A stretch of DNA of 6,588 nt from Candidatus Magasanikbacteria bacterium CG10_big_fil_rev_8_21_14_0_10_36_16 (GTDB lineage Bacteria; Patescibacteriota; Patescibacteriia; Magasanikbacterales; UBA922). This document shows, piece after piece, positions 4,526-6,588 of this stretch. Both the position numbers and the translations under genes were made by a program. Location: contig PFBU01000049.1 in NCBI GenBank assembly GCA_002773185.1, positions 1-6,588 of the forward strand. The letters run 5' to 3'. The notes beneath the pieces were generated by a model. That model ran no database searches. It worked only from the letters and a program-made list of their open reading frames with translations, and had not been told where the DNA came from. The number at the start of each line of letters is the position of its first letter. The first letter of the stretch is position 1.

Positions 4526-4554
4526 AGTATATCCGCACTGTTATTTCTTCTCCA
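4526..4554 (-). promoter_or_regulatory. candidate promoter for the rhuM-like gene
   Basis: On the minus strand TGGAGA (4554-4549, 4 of 6 consensus bases) is followed after 17 bases by TATACT (4531-4526, 5 of 6). The -35 falls in the last codons of the dehydrogenase gene. Transcription would begin near 4519, at the 16-bp palindrome, leaving a leader of about 93 nt that includes the ATCCGT repeats. Read-through from the dehydrogenase gene is the alternative. Confidence 0.3.
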
Positions 4555-6588
4555 CATCATGCTTCCCAAACTGTCCCCGCAAAGCCGAGACGACTTGCCC
4601 AGCATAATCTGGATTTTTTTGTGATTGTTTACGGAATTCAAAAGAATCTTTGATAACTTTGGTTTTCAATTTCATTTCTTCGGCAGTTTTGACTGTCCAC
4701 TCACCTTCACCATTACTATCTACTTTGCCACTTATCTTTTTGAGACCAGTTCCATAAATTTCAAAAGCATCATAAAGCCAACCAACAAGTCTAGATTCAA
4801 TGACACTACCATTATTATAAACACTGGTAATTTTTTTCAAATCAAGTTTATAATTTGATTTTTTCATAATATTGAAACCTTCACCTATAGCTTGCATCAT
4901 ACCATATTCAATACCATTGTGAACCATCTTTACAAAGTGTCCCGCACCAGAGCCTGGGAAAAATTCATAACCATTAGTCAGAGATATATCTTTGAAAAGT
5001 GTCTCGGTATATTTGAAAACTTTTTTGTCACCACCAATCATAACACAGGCACCTTTGCGTGCACCACCAGGACCGCCTGATACTCCAGCATCAAGAAAAT
5101 GGATGCCATATTTTTGTAATTTTTTAGCACGTGAGACAGAATCTTTGAAATATGAATTTCCACCATCTATAATAATATCACCTTTTTCCAAAAAGTTTAC
5201 CAAACCTTCTTTTTTATCAAAAATAGCATCTTCCACAGGTTTACCATTTGGCAACATCAGCCAGACAATACGAGGATGTACAAGTTTGTCTACCATTTCT
5301 TTTATTCCTTTAGCCCCAATCAAACCCACGCTTTCCAATTTTTCTGTTACTTCCCAAGTTCTATTATGTCCAACCACTTTCCAACCTTTTTCCAACAAAT
5401 TTTGAGCCAAACCTCCACCCATACGACCAAGCCCCATAATAGCAATTTCTTTTTTGAAATTTTTTTCGTTAGTTAAGAAAAAGTCTTCAGCAATATCCAC
5501 AATTTCTTTGTCGTCTACTTTGTAAGTATGAAGTGGTGTCATTCTTTTTTCCCAAGCTTGAGTAATTGGATCCACGATTTCCCATTCACTCAAAACTTCT
5601 TTTTTTGTCATGAACCAACGTTGTTGTCCCAAAATAGCATCATAAAAAAGTTTGGCATATTCTTCCACATAAGGAAATTTTGATTGTTTTTTATAAAGCA
5701 AAAATTTGAAATCACGTTTTTCCAACACATCTTCAAAACCTGGTTGCCTTTGCCAAAATTCAATATTTATTTCTTGACTTGGTGCAAAAGAAAAAACTAC
5801 TTTGTTTTTGGCCGGACCAGTTGGTTGACACCAAATACAAGGCTCACGGTCTTTGAAAGTGACAACAACTTCTTTTTTGGCAGGGCCCAATCTCTTACCA
5901 GCTTCAATATAAATAGGCACATCACTCCAACGCAAAGATTCAATGTTTAATTTTAATTTGAAATAAGTTTCTGTTTCTGATTTTTTTTCCACTCCCTCAA
6001 TTTTGTCATAACCTTCATACTGAGCACGAAAAGTATTTTGTACTACTTCTTCGGTATTCATGACAGTGACTTGTGACAACAATTTTTCCCGCATCTCACG
6101 TACACTTTCGGCACTAGCATCACGAGGATCGTCCATAGTAAGCAGTGCCAAAACAGAAAGCAGATGATTTTGTCCCACGTCACGCAAAGCTCCGACTTTG
6201 TCATAAAAATTTCCGCGAGTTTCTACACCAATACTCTCTAATAGTTTAATTTCAATTTTTTCTATTCTCTTGTTATTCCAATCTTCTTCCAAAAAATTAT
6301 TAGAAAAACGAAAATTGAAAATTCCCTGTACCATTTCTTTACCAAAATAATGATCAATACGATATATTTGTTCGTCCTTGAGTACACTCAAAGTTTTTTC
6401 CAAATTCACTGCACTATTTTTGTCATAACCAATTGGTTTTTCTACAATCACACGAGCCCAACCCATATTTCCACCACAAGGATCACTAAGTTTTGTACGT
6501 TTCAGATTACTGACAATTTCATGCATGAAATTTGGTGGTACAGCTAGATAATAAAGTTTGTTAGCACAAATTTTCCATTCATCTTCTA
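4541..6588 (-). CDS. zwf-gnd: fused glucose-6-phosphate dehydrogenase / 6-phosphogluconate dehydrogenase (5' end outside window)
   Basis: One uninterrupted frame runs from the right edge to TAA at 4541, giving 681 visible residues. The first part (6588 to about 5520) is G6PD: KLYYLAVPPNF, then RVIVEKPIGYD, then the active-site RIDHYFGKE (6361-6335), GALRDVGQNHLL, VPIYIEAGKRL (YIEAGKRL at 5911-5888) and the C-terminal WEIVDPITQAWEKRMTPLHT. About 110 N-terminal residues, including the GASGDLA nucleotide motif, must lie outside. After a linker of about 20 residues comes a complete short-form 6PGD (5455-4541, about 304 residues). It shows GLGRMGGGL (Rossmann), NRT, GGNSYFKD, DAGVSGG and GAGHFVKMVHNGIEYG, with catalytic Lys, Asn and Glu codons at 4930, 4918 and 4909. 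The Met at 6526 is internal to the G6PD homology, not the start. The two halves would catalyse steps 1 and 3 of the oxidative pentose phosphate pathway in the cytoplasm. Confidence 0.92.
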   Translation of the reverse strand, partial: EDEWKICANKLYYLAVPPNFMHEIVSNLKRTKLSDPCGGNMGWARVIVEKPIGYDKNSAVNLEKTLSVLKDEQIYRIDHYFGKEMVQGIFNFRFSNNFLEEDWNNKRIEKIEIKLLESIGVETRGNFYDKVGALRDVGQNHLLSVLALLTMDDPRDASAESVREMREKLLSQVTVMNTEEVVQNTFRAQYEGYDKIEGVEKKSETETYFKLKLNIESLRWSDVPIYIEAGKRLGPAKKEVVVTFKDREPCIWCQPTGPAKNKVVFSFAPSQEINIEFWQRQPGFEDVLEKRDFKFLLYKKQSKFPYVEEYAKLFYDAILGQQRWFMTKKEVLSEWEIVDPITQAWEKRMTPLHTYKVDDKEIVDIAEDFFLTNEKNFKKEIAIMGLGRMGGGLAQNLLEKGWKVVGHNRTWEVTEKLESVGLIGAKGIKEMVDKLVHPRIVWLMLPNGKPVEDAIFDKKEGLVNFLEKGDIIIDGGNSYFKDSVSRAKKLQKYGIHFLDAGVSGGPGGARKGACVMIGGDKKVFKYTETLFKDISLTNGYEFFPGSGAGHFVKMVHNGIEYGMMQAIGEGFNIMKKSNYKLDLKKITSVYNNGSVIESRLVGWLYDAFEIYGTGLKKISGKVDSNGEGEWTVKTAEEMKLKTKVIKDSFEFRKQSQKNPDYAGQVVSALRGQFGKHDVEKK

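Noticed and set aside
6524..6526. Met codon as start of the fused dehydrogenase.
   Set aside because: The frame stays open to the window edge, and the residues upstream (NKLYYLAVPPNF) are conserved G6PD sequence, so the true start is outside.

Overview
The window is AT-rich, densely packed bacterial DNA. Long A/T homopolymers, a probable type IV pilus operon end, an archaeal-type tRNA methyltransferase, many short GC-rich palindromes scattered between genes (two of them the TGCCTGC...GGCAGGCA kind) and weak or absent Shine-Dalgarno sites together suggest a Candidate Phyla Radiation (Patescibacteria) genome, probably Parcubacteria-like. This is an inference; no rRNA or marker phylogeny is available here. 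UGA is used as a stop and tryptophans are read from TGG, so the standard bacterial code fits.

Positions 1-546 (+) hold the end of a probable type IV pilus assembly operon: the C-terminus of a PilO-like protein, then a 131-residue single-pass membrane protein of unknown function 2 bases downstream. Positions 621-1748 (+) encode a Trm11/TrmG10-type RNA methyltransferase. Positions 1749-2004 are non-coding and contain a row of palindromes plus an intrinsic terminator. Positions about 2008-2299 form a compact small-gene unit: a GTG-started 36-residue hydrophobic/charged protein with a strong AGGAGG ribosome site, a leader that can fold in two exclusive ways around that site, a GC-rich 3' hairpin and a bidirectional terminator. 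Positions 2300-2460 are AT-rich with no gene I can support.

The rest is read from the minus strand. ychF (2461-3549) has a clear TTGACT-17-TAGAAT promoter and a leader of about 137 nt. Positions 3722-3970 hold no gene; they contain a MITE-like palindromic repeat and a terminator. A short RhuM-family protein (3971-4426) follows, bracketed by two related palindromes. The window ends inside a long ORF (4541-6588, true start outside the window) that joins glucose-6-phosphate dehydrogenase to 6-phosphogluconate dehydrogenase in one polypeptide.

The fused dehydrogenase would carry out steps 1 and 3 of the oxidative pentose phosphate pathway, both NAD(P)H-producing; step 2 (lactonase) is not in the window. 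The other genes are functionally unrelated to it. The most interesting points are the Zwf-Gnd fusion and the 36-residue small gene with its possible leader switch.
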